A stretch of 32,230 bases of DNA, from NCBI GenBank assembly GCA_963923455.1, contig CAWULT010000044.1, positions 1 to 32,230 of the forward strand, written 5' to 3'. The DNA comes from CAWULT01 sp963923455 (GTDB taxonomy: Bacteria > Acidobacteriota > Vicinamibacteria > Vicinamibacterales > UBA2999). The notes under the pieces were generated by a model. That model worked only from the letters and a program-made list of their open reading frames with translations, had not been told where the DNA came from and searched no databases. Shown here one piece after another: positions 1 through 7,321 of this stretch. Position numbers and translations under genes: made by a program. The first letter of the stretch is position 1; each line of letters opens with the position of its first letter.

Positions 1-651
1 TTCGTGACCGCGCAGCTCGACGCCTTCCGTGCCGGCGGCATCCGGTTGGGCGTCGGCAGCGTGATCGTGCTCGTCTGGGGTTCGTTGGGCGTCTTCTCGG
101 CCATCACCGGCGCCGTCAACGAGGCATGGGGCGTGGAGACGCCCCGTGGCTTCTGGAAGCACCGGCTGGTGTCGTTCCTGCTGCTCGTCGCGGCTGGCGG
201 GGCCCTGCTGGTGGCCCTGGGCATCGTCAGCGTGCTGCACGTGGCGCGGACGTCGTGGATCTGGCGGGTTCTCGAACCGCTGCCGTTCGTGCCGTCCCAG
301 GCAGTGGTGCTGCAGACGGTCGTGCTCGCGCTGCTGATCCTGGCGCTCGGGCTCGTGTTCTACTACGTGCCCAACGCCCGCACCCGGTTCAAGGACGTCT
401 GGCTGGGCGCCATCCTCACCGGCCTCCTCTGGCGCGGCGCCTTCGAGGTCTTCTCGTGGGTGCTGCGGCACAGCCCGCAACTGCGGATGCTGAACGGGTC
501 GATCACGCTGGTGATCGTGTTCCTGTCGTGGGTCTATGTCTCGGCGGTCATCCTGCTGTACGGCGTGGAGTTCACGGCTGCCCATGCACGCTCGCGCCGG
601 CGGATCCCGGAGGGCGCCCCCGCGGCACAGGCTCTCGTCACCCAGCCCTGA
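1..651 (+). CDS. BrkB/YihY family inner-membrane protein, C-terminal part (5' end outside window)
   Basis: The reading frame is open from the first base, so this is the C-terminal part of a longer protein; the GTG at position 4 need not be the true start. The visible 215 residues contain about four hydrophobic segments separated by short charged loops. The phrases GSLGVFSAITGAVNEAWGV, FYYVPNARTRFKDVWLGA and SWVYVSAVILLYGVEFTAA are typical of the YihY/virulence factor BrkB family (formerly mis-annotated as RNase BN). These are polytopic inner-membrane proteins of uncertain function. The tail is short, basic and Ala/Pro-rich. The gene ends 21 bases before the next GTG start on the same strand, so the two may be co-transcribed. 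Family assignment is fairly sure; function is unknown. Confidence 0.85.
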   Translation, partial: FVTAQLDAFRAGGIRLGVGSVIVLVWGSLGVFSAITGAVNEAWGVETPRGFWKHRLVSFLLLVAAGGALLVALGIVSVLHVARTSWIWRVLEPLPFVPSQAVVLQTVVLALLILALGLVFYYVPNARTRFKDVWLGAILTGLLWRGAFEVFSWVLRHSPQLRMLNGSITLVIVFLSWVYVSAVILLYGVEFTAAHARSRRRIPEGAPAAQALVTQP

Positions 652-672
652 CCTTCCTCCCGAAAGGACCGC

Positions 673-2787
673 GTGCCCAACCGCCTGGCGTCGGAACAGA
701 GCCCGTACCTGCTGCAGCACAAGGACAATCCGGTCGACTGGGAGCCATGGGGCGAGGACGCCTTCGCGCGCGCCCGCCGGGAGGGCAAGCCGATCTTCCT
801 GTCGGTGGGGTACTCGACGTGTCACTGGTGCCACGTGATGGAGCACGAGAGCTTCGAGCACGCTGCGGTGGCCGAGGTGCTGAACCGGCACTTCGTGTCG
901 ATCAAGGTGGACCGCGAGGAGCGCCCGGACGTCGATCGCGTCTACATGGCGTTCGTCCAGGCGACGACCGGATCCGGCGGGTGGCCGATGAGCGTCTGGC
1001 TGACGCCGGATCTGCGCCCGTTCTACGGCGGCACCTACTTCCCGCCGACCGGGCGCTGGGGCCGGCCAGGATTCGTCGAGATCCTCCAGGAGATCGCGCG
1101 GGTGTGGCGGGACGAGCGCGAGAAGGTGGAGCAGTCGGCGGGCGTGATGCTCGACCGCCTGCGGTCGTTCCAGGCGGTGACACCGTCCTCCGAGGTGCCG
1201 GGGCCGGTGGTTCTCGACAAGGCCGTACAGGACTTCTCGGCCGCGTTCGACCGCCGGCGGGGGGGCTTCGGCAACGCCCCGAAGTTCCCCCGGCCGAGCG
1301 AACTGCTGTTCCTGCTGCGCGAGCACGCACGGACGGGCGCGGCCGAGCCGCGTGACATGGCGCTCGCCACGCTCCAGGCCATGGCGCTCGGGGGCGTGCG
1401 CGACCACGTCGGCGGCGGCTTCCACCGCTACGCGGTGGATGGCGACTGGCGCGTGCCGCACTTCGAGAAGATGCTCTACGACCAGGCGCAGCTCGTGCTG
1501 GCCTACGTGGAGGCGGCGCAGCTGACGGGCGACCGGGCACACGCCGACGTGGCCCTCGACACGCTCGCGTACGTGCGCCGCGAGCTCAGCGCCCCCGAGG
1601 GCGGCTTCTACTCGGCTGAAGACGCCGACAGCGTGCCGCCCGAAGACGCGGCGGATCCGAAAGCCCACCGCCTGGAAGGCGCCTTCTACGTCTGGCGGGA
1701 CGCCGACCTGCGTGCCCTGCTCGGTGACGATGCGGAGGCGTACTGCCAGCGTTACGGCGTGCTGCCCGACGGCAATGCGCCATTCGACCCGCAGGGGGAG
1801 TTCGCCGGCAGGAACCTGCTGTACGTCGCGCGTGCCGTCGACGCCGTGGCCGACGCCCTCGGCGAGGCGCCGGCCGCGGTGGAGACACGCCTCGCGCGCG
1901 GCCGCGCGCGCCTGCTCACGGCCAGGGCGTCTCGGCCCCGGCCACGGCTCGACGACAAGGTGATTGCGGCGTGGAACGGCCTGATGATCGCGGCCTGCGC
2001 GCGCGCCGGCCGCGTCCTCGATCACGCGCCCTGCGTGGCCGACGCCGTCCGGGCCGCCGAGTTCGCCTGGGCGCACCTGTGGCACGAGCCGACGCAGACG
2101 CTGCGCCGGTGCTACCGGAACGGCGACGCCCGCCTGGACGGCTACGCCGAGGACTACGCCTTCATGGCCTTCGGCTTCCTCGAGCTGTTCCAGGCCACGG
2201 GCGACCCACGGTGGCTCACGCGCGCCGTCACGCTGCACCAGCGGCTGCACGCCCTGTTCTGGGACGAGGTCGACGGCGGGTGGTTCAGCACGACCGGCGA
2301 CGACGCGTCGGTGCTGCTGCGGCTCAAGGAGCAATACGACGGCGCCGAGCCGGCCGCGAGCTCGGTGGCGGCGCTGACACTGCTCCAGCTCGCGCACCTC
2401 ACTGGTGACGCCGACGCCGAGTCACGCCTGGTCCGCACCTTCCGGCTGTTCGGACCGCACCTCGGGCGCGCCGTGCCGGTGATGCTGGCGGCGCTCTCGA
2501 CGTATCATGCGAGAGCGACCCAGGTGGTGGTGGTCGGCGCGCCGCGGTCGGCACAGACGTCCGCGCTGACGGCCGCCCTGCGCGCGCACTACGACCCGGC
2601 GATGGTCGTCGTGCCGGTGGTGCCCGAGCACCAGGCGTCGCTCGCGCACGTGCTGCCATGGACGGCGGCGCTGCGGGGCGGCGAGGGCGCGGCGGTGGCC
2701 TACGTGTGCCGGGAGTTCACCTGTCAGACGCCGACCGACGACCCGGCCGCGCTGACGCGTCAGTTGCAGGAAGCGAAGGGGCGATGA
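673..2787 (+). CDS. YyaL/SSP411-type thioredoxin-domain protein (DUF255)
   Basis: The 704-residue protein opens with NRLASEQSPYLLQHKDNPVDW, the hallmark of the YyaL/SPATA20 family. A thioredoxin-like domain (about 1-165) carries the CHWC redox motif at residues 50-53. An (alpha/alpha)6-barrel-like region resembling N-acylglucosamine 2-epimerase follows (for example FPRPSELLFLL, GGGFHRYAVDGDWRVPHFEKMLYDQAQL, DDKVIAAWNGLMI). Length is normal for the family. No signal peptide is seen, so it is probably cytoplasmic. The GTG start is supported by an AAAGGA four bases upstream and by the conserved N-terminus. The stop overlaps the next start (ATGA), which indicates translational coupling. The biochemical role of the family is not firmly established, so I name no reaction. 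Confidence 0.92.
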   Translation: MPNRLASEQSPYLLQHKDNPVDWEPWGEDAFARARREGKPIFLSVGYSTCHWCHVMEHESFEHAAVAEVLNRHFVSIKVDREERPDVDRVYMAFVQATTGSGGWPMSVWLTPDLRPFYGGTYFPPTGRWGRPGFVEILQEIARVWRDEREKVEQSAGVMLDRLRSFQAVTPSSEVPGPVVLDKAVQDFSAAFDRRRGGFGNAPKFPRPSELLFLLREHARTGAAEPRDMALATLQAMALGGVRDHVGGGFHRYAVDGDWRVPHFEKMLYDQAQLVLAYVEAAQLTGDRAHADVALDTLAYVRRELSAPEGGFYSAEDADSVPPEDAADPKAHRLEGAFYVWRDADLRALLGDDAEAYCQRYGVLPDGNAPFDPQGEFAGRNLLYVARAVDAVADALGEAPAAVETRLARGRARLLTARASRPRPRLDDKVIAAWNGLMIAACARAGRVLDHAPCVADAVRAAEFAWAHLWHEPTQTLRRCYRNGDARLDGYAEDYAFMAFGFLELFQATGDPRWLTRAVTLHQRLHALFWDEVDGGWFSTTGDDASVLLRLKEQYDGAEPAASSVAALTLLQLAHLTGDADAESRLVRTFRLFGPHLGRAVPVMLAALSTYHARATQVVVVGAPRSAQTSALTAALRAHYDPAMVVVPVVPEHQASLAHVLPWTAALRGGEGAAVAYVCREFTCQTPTDDPAALTRQLQEAKGR

Positions 2788-3161
2788 GCAACGAGATCCT
2801 GGTCGACATCTGGCTGCGGGGCGAGCACCACGCGACGACCCACGTGATCGCGGAGGGCAGCCCCGCGCCGGCAGACTGGACCGACGGTGACGTGGTGGCC
2901 GTGCTCAACGGGATGCTCCGCGCGCTCGACCGCCGGAAGAACCCCGACGCGGCCGAGGACCGGCCCATTGCGCTGCGCGGCTTCAGCTGGATCGTCAATC
3001 CGTTCGAGGACGGCGGCGTGGTGATCGCCATCGAGATGATGTCGGGCGCGGCCGTGGCGGGCCCGTTCGACATCGCGGAGGAGACGCTGACCGCGATGAT
3101 CCAGCGCGTCGTCGACGCGGAGCGCGCGCTCTATGCGTCGGACCCGGACACGATTCACTGA
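2784..3161 (+). CDS. Small conserved-looking protein of unknown function
   Basis: A 125-residue protein starts at the ATG that overlaps the YyaL stop by four bases (ATGA). An AAGGGG stretch just upstream can serve as ribosome binding site. It is acidic and soluble-looking, with no signal peptide or membrane segment. It has N-terminal beta-like stretches (EILVDIWLRGEHH), a central FSWIVNPFEDGGVVIAIEM segment and a C-terminal helix. I do not recognise the family. The frame stays open upstream to 2658, but that part lies inside the YyaL gene and is rejected as start region. Tight overlap makes co-expression with YyaL likely. Confidence 0.75.
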   Translation: MSNEILVDIWLRGEHHATTHVIAEGSPAPADWTDGDVVAVLNGMLRALDRRKNPDAAEDRPIALRGFSWIVNPFEDGGVVIAIEMMSGAAVAGPFDIAEETLTAMIQRVVDAERALYASDPDTIH

Positions 3162-3204
3162 GTCGTTAAGGCGATGCCCCGAACCGGGCGCGCCGTCCTG
3201 CCGG

Positions 3205-3240
3205 AAAAGACAGTGGCCGACGGCGAACCGTCGGCCACTG
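3205..3240 (-). terminator. Rho-independent terminator for the DUF5916 gene
   Basis: Perfect 11-bp stem (CAGTGGCCGAC with GTCGGCCACTG) and an 8-base loop at 3211-3240. On the minus strand the stem is followed by TCTTTT (3210-3205), so it is oriented to stop transcription of the minus-strand gene that ends at 3368. It also lies 50 bases after the converging plus-strand stop, where the hairpin could act without a U-tract. Confidence 0.7.
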
Positions 3241-3323
3241 ATGCCAGTCTCGCCGGCACTGGTATGAGGGTGTCGGGCGAAGAAGGGGCCGATGGGTGCC
3301 CCACCCCCGGCTTGGCCAGCCAG

Positions 3324-3355
3324 GGGGCTCCATCAGCATACCCCACCGGAGCCCC
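3324..3355 (-). terminator. Hairpin directly after the DUF5916 stop codon
   Basis: The arms GGGGCTCC (3324-3331) and GGAGCCCC (3348-3355) form a perfect 8-bp stem with a 16-base loop. It lies 12 bases beyond the minus-strand stop codon. There is no T-run on either strand, so it may protect the 3' end or help termination rather than be a complete intrinsic terminator. Confidence 0.4.
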
Positions 3356-3367
3356 GTACGGATCCGC

Positions 3368-5650
3368 CTAGAACCTGTGTGTATACAACACTTTAGAGGC
3401 GAGCTTCCGGTCCAGGGTGGCGAATCGGTCGCCGATCGGGTCCTGCCGCCAGTTGTGCGTGTAGACCACGTAGAGGTCGTCTCCGGGGGTGACGATCCAC
3501 CGGAAGCGTGACTGCCACCCGAGCACGCGGCTCACCGTGTCGAACTGCAGGTTGTTGACGAGCGCCATGAACGGCGTGAACTGCGAGTCGGTGACGAGCC
3601 GCACCAGGTTGGTCGTGAATCGCCCTTGGGGCAGGTCGATCAGGTTCCACTCGTCGGTGATGCTGAAGATGTAGCCGGGCCGCGCGCGCACGGTGAGCCC
3701 GCCGTTCACCTGCTGGCGGGTGCCGGAGTAGAAGCCGCCGGTCTCGAACCGTCCGTTGAAGGCAAGCGTGCGCCGGTTGGCGGTCTGGGCGTGGAAGCCG
3801 ATGCGAGTGAAGGTGTATTCGCTGCCGATCGGCAGCGTGATGCTCGAGGTGGCGCTCGAACTGAGGCGGAACGGCGCGTCGAGCCGGATGTAGTTGTTGT
3901 CGACGTCGACGTTGAAGCTGTCCTGGCTCTGGAGCTGGATGTTGACCGGCGTGAACCCGATGTTCCGCTCGATCTGCTCGTTGCGCAGGTTGGTCAGGAC
4001 GGTCACGTTACCGTTGACCTGCGCGCGACGCAGCACGCGCGGGTTGCGCGGCCGGTAGCCGTAGCCCAGGAACTGGTTGTAGCGGCGGTAGTTGCGGCGG
4101 GCCACGAAGCCCACGCTCGGGTCGAAGTTCTGCTGCACCTCGCGGGCGCCGATCCCCCAGAACCAGCGGTCGTTGGGATATTCGAGGCTCGCACCGAACG
4201 CGCTGTTGCCGCCCGTCACCCCTGGCCGGCGTTCGGTGAGCCACCAGCCCTGAAGCTCCAGGTTCTGGTTGCCGCGGAACTGCGGCGTCGCCAATCGGAA
4301 GTCGAGACCCGCGGTGTGACTGGCCCCGGCGGCGTCGCCGCGCGTGTCGCGCCGCGTGAACAGACCGCCGACGTAGGACTGCTGGAACAGCCGGCGTTTC
4401 ACGCGGGCCGCGGTGAACTCCTCGCCGGCCAGGTTCAGGTCGTCGTCGTCACCGGTTCGGACGTGCATGAAGCCGACGTCCTGAGCGCCGAGCTGGCCGT
4501 TGAACTTCGTGCCGTAGTCGATCCGTTGTGGCGTGGCGTTGGCGCTGAGCCCGATCCGGCGGCTGAAGAACGGCTGCACCTGCTCGCCGCCGTCGCCGTT
4601 GCTGCCGAAGTCGAAGAACGTGGCGCCGTCGAGGAAGAAGTCGCGGCGCTCCGGGAAGAACAGCGAGAAGCGCGTGAGGTTGACCTGCCGCTGGTCGACC
4701 TCGGTCTGCGCGAAGTCGGTGTTGACGGTCAGGTTGGCCTTGAGCCCGGGCGTCGGGTTGTAGAACAGGTCGATGCCGGCGTTGGCGTCGCGGTGCCACT
4801 GGCCGCCAGACCGGTTCGGCGCCTGGTCGGTGGACAACAGCCCGTACGGCTTGATGTCGAGCCCGTGGCCCTGAGTGACGTTGCGGATGCCCGTGACGTG
4901 GCCGGCGTTGGTCATGCGGCCGAGCCCCTGGTTGCGGCCCCAGCCCATCCAGATGCTGTCCTCGTTCTTCCGGCGCACGGTGCGCTGGAAGTTGATGCCC
5001 CAGGTGTCGTTGTTCGGGTCGAAGTTCAGCGTGCGGAACGGAATGACGATCTCGAGCGTCCAGCCGAAGTCGGTGTGCTTGACGCGCGCGTTCCAGATGC
5101 CGTCCCACGCGCGATTCATCCCGTTGACGCCGAACACGGCGTCGGCCATCAGGCCCGACGGGTTCATCTCGAAGAAGTAGCCCGAGCGCTCGTCGAGGAA
5201 CGTGTCGATGCGCCACATGAAGCGGTCGTCGGAGCTCAGGAACTCGTCGCGCCGGCGCTGGAAGCCGAGCCACTTGTCCGGTTCGGAGTCGAACGCCGTG
5301 ACGCCGATGTAGAACGCCTCCTTGGTGTAGACCATCCGGACCTCGGTTTCCTCGGTCGCGGGCTGGCCGTTCTGGGGATCGATCTGGACGAAGTTGGTGG
5401 CGGGGGTGGCGCGCTTCCAGACGGGCTCGTCGAGCATGCCGTCGAGCGCGATGCGCTCGTCGTCGCGGAGGCGTACGGCTTCGACCGTGCGCCGGGGGAC
5501 GCCGGCGACGAGGTCCGTCTCGGCGGTCACCGAACCCTGGCCGGCGGCGGGAGCGGTGGAGCCCGCCGACTGTGCCCAGGCTGGAGTACCCGCCAGCAGG
5601 ACCGGGAGCAGGCAGACGAGGCACATGACCTCGCGGCGCGAAATCAACAC
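3368..5650 (-). CDS. DUF5916 / CBM9-like domain outer-membrane protein
   Basis: The 760-residue protein begins with a signal peptide (hydrophobic core CLVCLLPVLLAG, likely cleavage after AWA, near residue 26). Residues of about 55-235 form a carbohydrate-binding-family-9-like module (RIALDGMLDEPVWKRA, FYIGVTAFDSEPDKW, EIVIPFRTLNF). The rest is a DUF5916-type beta-barrel with alternating aromatic strands (QRTVRRKNEDSIWMGWGRNQG, FPERRDFFLDGATFFDFGSNG). It ends in a terminal Phe, as outer-membrane barrels do. Members are common in Acidobacteria and Bacteroidetes; the ligand is unknown. The start is GTG with a weak AGGAC upstream; an in-frame ATG eight codons later is possible. It is monocistronic and followed by terminator-like hairpins. 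Confidence 0.88.
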   Translation of the reverse strand: MLISRREVMCLVCLLPVLLAGTPAWAQSAGSTAPAAGQGSVTAETDLVAGVPRRTVEAVRLRDDERIALDGMLDEPVWKRATPATNFVQIDPQNGQPATEETEVRMVYTKEAFYIGVTAFDSEPDKWLGFQRRRDEFLSSDDRFMWRIDTFLDERSGYFFEMNPSGLMADAVFGVNGMNRAWDGIWNARVKHTDFGWTLEIVIPFRTLNFDPNNDTWGINFQRTVRRKNEDSIWMGWGRNQGLGRMTNAGHVTGIRNVTQGHGLDIKPYGLLSTDQAPNRSGGQWHRDANAGIDLFYNPTPGLKANLTVNTDFAQTEVDQRQVNLTRFSLFFPERRDFFLDGATFFDFGSNGDGGEQVQPFFSRRIGLSANATPQRIDYGTKFNGQLGAQDVGFMHVRTGDDDDLNLAGEEFTAARVKRRLFQQSYVGGLFTRRDTRGDAAGASHTAGLDFRLATPQFRGNQNLELQGWWLTERRPGVTGGNSAFGASLEYPNDRWFWGIGAREVQQNFDPSVGFVARRNYRRYNQFLGYGYRPRNPRVLRRAQVNGNVTVLTNLRNEQIERNIGFTPVNIQLQSQDSFNVDVDNNYIRLDAPFRLSSSATSSITLPIGSEYTFTRIGFHAQTANRRTLAFNGRFETGGFYSGTRQQVNGGLTVRARPGYIFSITDEWNLIDLPQGRFTTNLVRLVTDSQFTPFMALVNNLQFDTVSRVLGWQSRFRWIVTPGDDLYVVYTHNWRQDPIGDRFATLDRKLASKVLYTHRF

Positions 5651-5799
5651 GATGAGTCCGTTTGTCCTGTGATCCCGAGGGGATCCGTTTTGCGACCCCG
5701 CGGAGGGGACCCCTGAAGTGGGGTAGTTCCGTCAAGATACGCCACAGGGGCCACCCGCGTTGACCGGGTGAACCCGACGCCGGCGGCCCAACCTCCGAA

Positions 5800-5808
5800 T
5801 GGTACACT
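5800..5808 (+). promoter_or_regulatory. Extended -10 promoter of tRNA-Leu
   Basis: TGG-TACACT is an extended -10 element (TGn plus a near-consensus hexamer). Its predicted start point, near 5815, is only about two bases before the mature tRNA 5' end. No good -35 lies at 16-18 bp, which is tolerable for an extended -10 promoter. Confidence 0.5.
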
Positions 5809-5816
5809 GGCGCCGC

Positions 5817-5905
5817 GCCGGGGTGGCGAAACTGGCAGACGCACGGGACTTAAAATCCTGGGCCGCGTAAGCGGCGTGTGGGTTCGATCCCCGCCCCCGG
5901 CACCA
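5817..5905 (+). tRNA. tRNA-Leu(UAA) with encoded CCA
   Basis: The 89-base class II tRNA has acceptor arms GCCGGGG (5817-5823) and CCCCGGC (5895-5901), discriminator A at 5902 and an encoded CCA. The D-arm contains TGGCGAAACTGGCAGACGC. The anticodon stem CGGGA/TCCTG has one G-U pair and encloses the loop CTTAAAA, giving anticodon UAA, which reads UUA leucine codons. A long variable arm (GGCCGCGTAAGCGGC) and a T-arm with TTCGATC follow. UUA is a very rare codon in a genome this GC-rich, so this isoacceptor serves few codons. All arms pair, so the call is firm. Confidence 0.97.
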
Positions 5906-5965
5906 GCTTCCAGGTGAATGGCGCGGTCGCGCCCGCGCTGGGCCGTTGGCGCGCCGCCCTGCAGG

Positions 5966-7144
5966 TCACGGCACTGCGGGTCGTTCGGGGCCCCTCTCGT
6001 CGGCGGGCAGCGCCTCGCGCTGCAGCCGAAGCGCCGTGATCGTGGCGTCCGCTTGAGCCACGAACCCCTGGGCCTCCCGCTCGCAGGTGTTGACCTGCTC
6101 CGGGGTGAGTCCCTTCCGCGCGTCCTTCAGGCGCCTGGCCAGCTCCTTCCGTACCTCCTCGGCGTCCCACGGACGGCGAGTGGTCCAGCCTCCGCGCCAG
6201 TCCGCGCGGCTTTCGAGCGCGGACGCGACGAGCAGCCAGCGGCAGGCCTCGGTACGGGCTCGCGAGCGTCGGGCCAGGACGACCGCACCGAGGGCGTAAC
6301 CTTGTGTCGCCGACTTCGCGAAGTAGTCGTCCGCCACGGCCTGAGCGAACGGCCCGGCCACGAACGAGTGCTCGGCGTGATCCTTCGCCAGGTAGAACGT
6401 GGCGGCGGCGTATCCCTGGTCCGACGCGCGCTTCAGCCACGCGCGACAGTCGTCGCGTCGCTCGGCGACGCCCTCTCCGACGCAGTAGGCGATGCCGAGG
6501 TTGAACTGGGCCTGTGCGTCGCCCTGGTCCGCCGCGCGGCGCAGCCAACGCGCCGCCTCGGTGTGATCGACGCGGCCCGCCAGACCCGTGTCGTAGGCGC
6601 CCGCCAGGTTGTTCTGCCCGTCGATATGGCCCTGCTCGGCCGCCCGCCTGTACCAGGCGACCGCTGTCTGGGGGTTGGTCGGCACGCCGTCGCCCAGGTG
6701 GTACGCGACGCCCAACTGGTTCTGCGCCGACGCGTACCCGGACTCGGCGGCCTGCTGCCGCAGGGCGATCGCCCGTGCGCGATCGCGCGCGACCACGACG
6801 CCGGTCGTGTGGTAGCTGGCGAGGGCGTCGAGCGCCATGGGGTGTCCCGCGCCGGCCGCGCGCTGAAACCAGGCCACGGCCGCCGCCCGGTTCTTCTCGC
6901 CGGACCGAGACTCGAGCGCGAGCGCTACGAGCACCTGTGTCTCGACCTCGCCGGCCTCGGCCCGAGGCAGCAGCGCTGACAGCGCATCGTCGGTGAGGGC
7001 CCTGGCGGCCGCGAGGGTGGCCCGCCGCTGTGTCTCGGTGACCGTTGCGCGGGGCTCCTGCGCCGCGACTCCGACCGCGAAGGCGAACCCGGCGAGGACG
7101 GGCGCCGCCAGTCGTCGGAGCGTCTGTGCCAGCGACCACGTCAT
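5966..7144 (-). CDS. Exported Sel1-like repeat protein
   Basis: The start at 7144 is chosen because a strong AGGAGGTG lies four bases upstream and a signal peptide follows at once (LAAPVLAGFAFAVGVAAQ, cleavage likely after VAA near residue 28). The frame stays open upstream but that extension lacks a signal peptide. The 392-residue protein carries about five or six Sel1-like repeats between residues 75 and 270 (AAAVAWFQRAAGAGHPMAL, AVAWYRRAAEQGHIDGQNN, AARWLRRAADQGDAQAQFN, CRAWLKRASDQGYAAATFY). Sel1 repeats are TPR-like helix pairs that bind partner proteins. The C-terminus is helical and charged (EEVRKELARRLKDARKGL). The likely place is the periplasm; the partner is unknown. No operon partner is visible. 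Confidence 0.88.
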   Translation of the reverse strand: MTWSLAQTLRRLAAPVLAGFAFAVGVAAQEPRATVTETQRRATLAAARALTDDALSALLPRAEAGEVETQVLVALALESRSGEKNRAAAVAWFQRAAGAGHPMALDALASYHTTGVVVARDRARAIALRQQAAESGYASAQNQLGVAYHLGDGVPTNPQTAVAWYRRAAEQGHIDGQNNLAGAYDTGLAGRVDHTEAARWLRRAADQGDAQAQFNLGIAYCVGEGVAERRDDCRAWLKRASDQGYAAATFYLAKDHAEHSFVAGPFAQAVADDYFAKSATQGYALGAVVLARRSRARTEACRWLLVASALESRADWRGGWTTRRPWDAEEVRKELARRLKDARKGLTPEQVNTCEREAQGFVAQADATITALRLQREALPADERGPERPAVP

Positions 7145-7249
7145 GCTCACCTCCTTCGCCCGGTCGTGTCGGCCTTGGCGGATCCGTGCGTCCATTGGCG
7201 TCCGGGGTGCGTCCCGCCAGCGTAGCACTGGTGCTCCCGGCCCGGTGTA

Positions 7250-7286
7250 CGAACGAAAGGGGGAGCGGCCAGAAGGCCGCTCCCCC
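7250..7286 (-). terminator. Rho-independent terminator of the TonB-dependent receptor gene
   Basis: A perfect 12-bp stem (GGGGGAGCGGCC at 7259-7270 with GGCCGCTCCCCC at 7275-7286) closes a four-base loop, UUCU in the minus-strand RNA. On the minus strand it is followed by TTTCGTT. It lies 36 bases after the receptor stop codon at 7322. Confidence 0.8.
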
Positions 7287-7321
7287 TGAGGAACCTGCTC
7301 GCCCGCGACCGTGCGAGGGGC

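Larger units (their letters stand above)
3162..3367. other. Gene-free stretch with four consecutive inverted repeats
   Basis: The 206 bases between two converging genes hold no credible coding frame. They contain inverted repeats with arms at 3211-3221/3230-3240, 3244-3248/3258-3262, 3285-3289/3298-3302 and 3324-3331/3348-3355. The first and last are listed separately as terminator candidates. The series could simply be transcription-termination structures of the two converging genes or a structured RNA; the sequence alone does not decide. Confidence 0.5.

Noticed and set aside
3626..5716. 696-codon open frame on the plus strand
   Set aside because: It lies antisense to the DUF5916 gene, has a composition of Val/Glu/Arg/Ala typical of a GC-rich shadow frame, and shows no recognisable domain.
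5760..5808. TTGACC as -35 box for the tRNA-Leu promoter
   Set aside because: It is 37 bases from the TACACT box, far beyond the 16-18 bases allowed, so I rely on the extended -10 only.
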